Source of the DNA: Actinomycetota bacterium
GTDB taxonomy: Bacteria > Actinomycetota > Thermoleophilia > Gaiellales > Gaiellaceae
Reading direction: 5' to 3'
Assembly: GCA_013821525.1 (NCBI GenBank)
Contig: JACDGR010000224.1
Coordinates: 1 to 6,050, forward strand
Length of the DNA: 6,050 nt
Shown here: positions 5,697 through 6,050 of the stretch, in pieces
How the letters are laid out: each line of letters starts with the position of its first letter
How positions within the stretch are numbered: position 1 is the stretch's first letter
Program-made: the position numbers and the translations under genes
The notes under the pieces: model-generated
What the model was told of the DNA's origin: nothing
The model's database searches: none
The model's input: the letters and a program-made list of their open reading frames with translations, nothing else

Positions 5697-6050
5697 GTGC
5701 CGAGACTTCGCTCACTTTCGCCCGTGCTCTTCGCGGTGCTGGCGTTGTCCTCAGCTGCGGCTGCAGCCAGCCCTGCGGCGCCGGCTGCGCAACGCCCGAG
5801 CGACGCGGTCTACCGCAAGCTCTGCCGCGCAATTCGACCGCAGCACGTGCGCGCCCTCTTCAGCGGCGAGGTGGCTCCGATCCGGCTCGGCGGCGATGCC
5901 GACTGCGCCTTCTCCCCGCGAGGCGGCAACCCCGAGCTGGCGGGCGTAAAGGTCTTCCTTCGGATCGACGACGGCGACCGCACGCTCTGGGCGCATCGCG
6001 GCGACCGGCCGTACGGCACCTTTCGTTCGATCTCGAAGACGGGCCGGCTC
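5697..6050 (+). CDS. Exported protein of unknown function, 3' end missing
   Basis: An open frame of 118 codons runs from GTG 5697 to the right edge without a stop. The in-frame TAA at 5664 limits the start, and this GTG is the first start codon after it. Residues 1-24 form a signal peptide: two arginines, a hydrophobic run VLFAVLALSSAAAA, then a likely cleavage near residue 24. A low-complexity Ala/Pro linker follows. The mature part has two cysteines, C43 (RKLCRAI) and C70 (GDADCAFSP), which could pair outside the cytoplasm. The spacing of cysteine, helix and LF-G loop recalls DUF3558-type secreted proteins, but this is only a pattern resemblance. No function can be assigned. The signal peptide directly supports this frame over the alternative overlapping frames. 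Confidence 0.75.
   Translation, partial: MPRLRSLSPVLFAVLALSSAAAAASPAAPAAQRPSDAVYRKLCRAIRPQHVRALFSGEVAPIRLGGDADCAFSPRGGNPELAGVKVFLRIDDGDRTLWAHRGDRPYGTFRSISKTGRL

Noticed and set aside
5359..5832. A 157-codon open frame on the - strand across the divergent gap
   Set aside because: It overlaps the cupredoxin in another frame and the exported protein antisense. Its composition is Arg/Pro-rich and shows no domain.

Overview
The window is GC-rich (roughly two thirds G+C or more by eye) with dense, mostly single-copy bacterial genes, third-position G/C bias and several GTG/TTG starts. Several genes lack a Shine-Dalgarno and instead carry a TANNNT-like -10 hexamer 6-8 nt before the start codon. This suggests an actinobacterium that uses leaderless mRNAs, possibly from the Thermoleophilia/Gaiella-Solirubrobacter side. 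The lineage is an inference; there is no rRNA or marker gene here to settle it.

Left half (2-3818, all + strand): the 3' part of a DRE-TIM metallolyase of the homocitrate/2-isopropylmalate synthase family is open at the left edge. It overlaps the start of a CrtI/phytoene-dehydrogenase-like FAD oxidoreductase, so the two are probably translationally coupled. After 33 bp comes a complete peptidase T (M20B tripeptidase), with its own likely leaderless promoter.

Middle (3866-4937, - strand): a GNAT-family N-acetyltransferase with a TTG start converges on peptidase T. Upstream of it are a 13-bp perfect palindrome and a 14-bp-arm hairpin that probably ends transcription of the next gene. That gene encodes a small GFA/CENP-V-type zinc protein, and it is the second gene of a two-gene operon whose first gene (4942-5124) encodes a 60-residue excisionase/MerR-like helix-turn-helix protein.

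Right part: a secreted type-1 copper protein (cupredoxin, 5223-5582, - strand) lies upstream of the HTH gene, separated by another imperfect hairpin. Divergent from it, an exported two-cysteine protein begins at GTG 5697 and runs off the right edge.

The window looks like ordinary chromosomal housekeeping/accessory sequence. I see no mobile element, CRISPR array, tRNA or rRNA, and no clear novel system. The points most worth a second look are the coupled metallolyase/FAD-oxidoreductase pair, the upstream palindrome, the leaderless-start pattern, and the HTH-GFA mini-operon. No stretch longer than 300 bases lacks a gene; the longest gaps are about 100-120 bp and hold the promoters, hairpins and palindrome listed.
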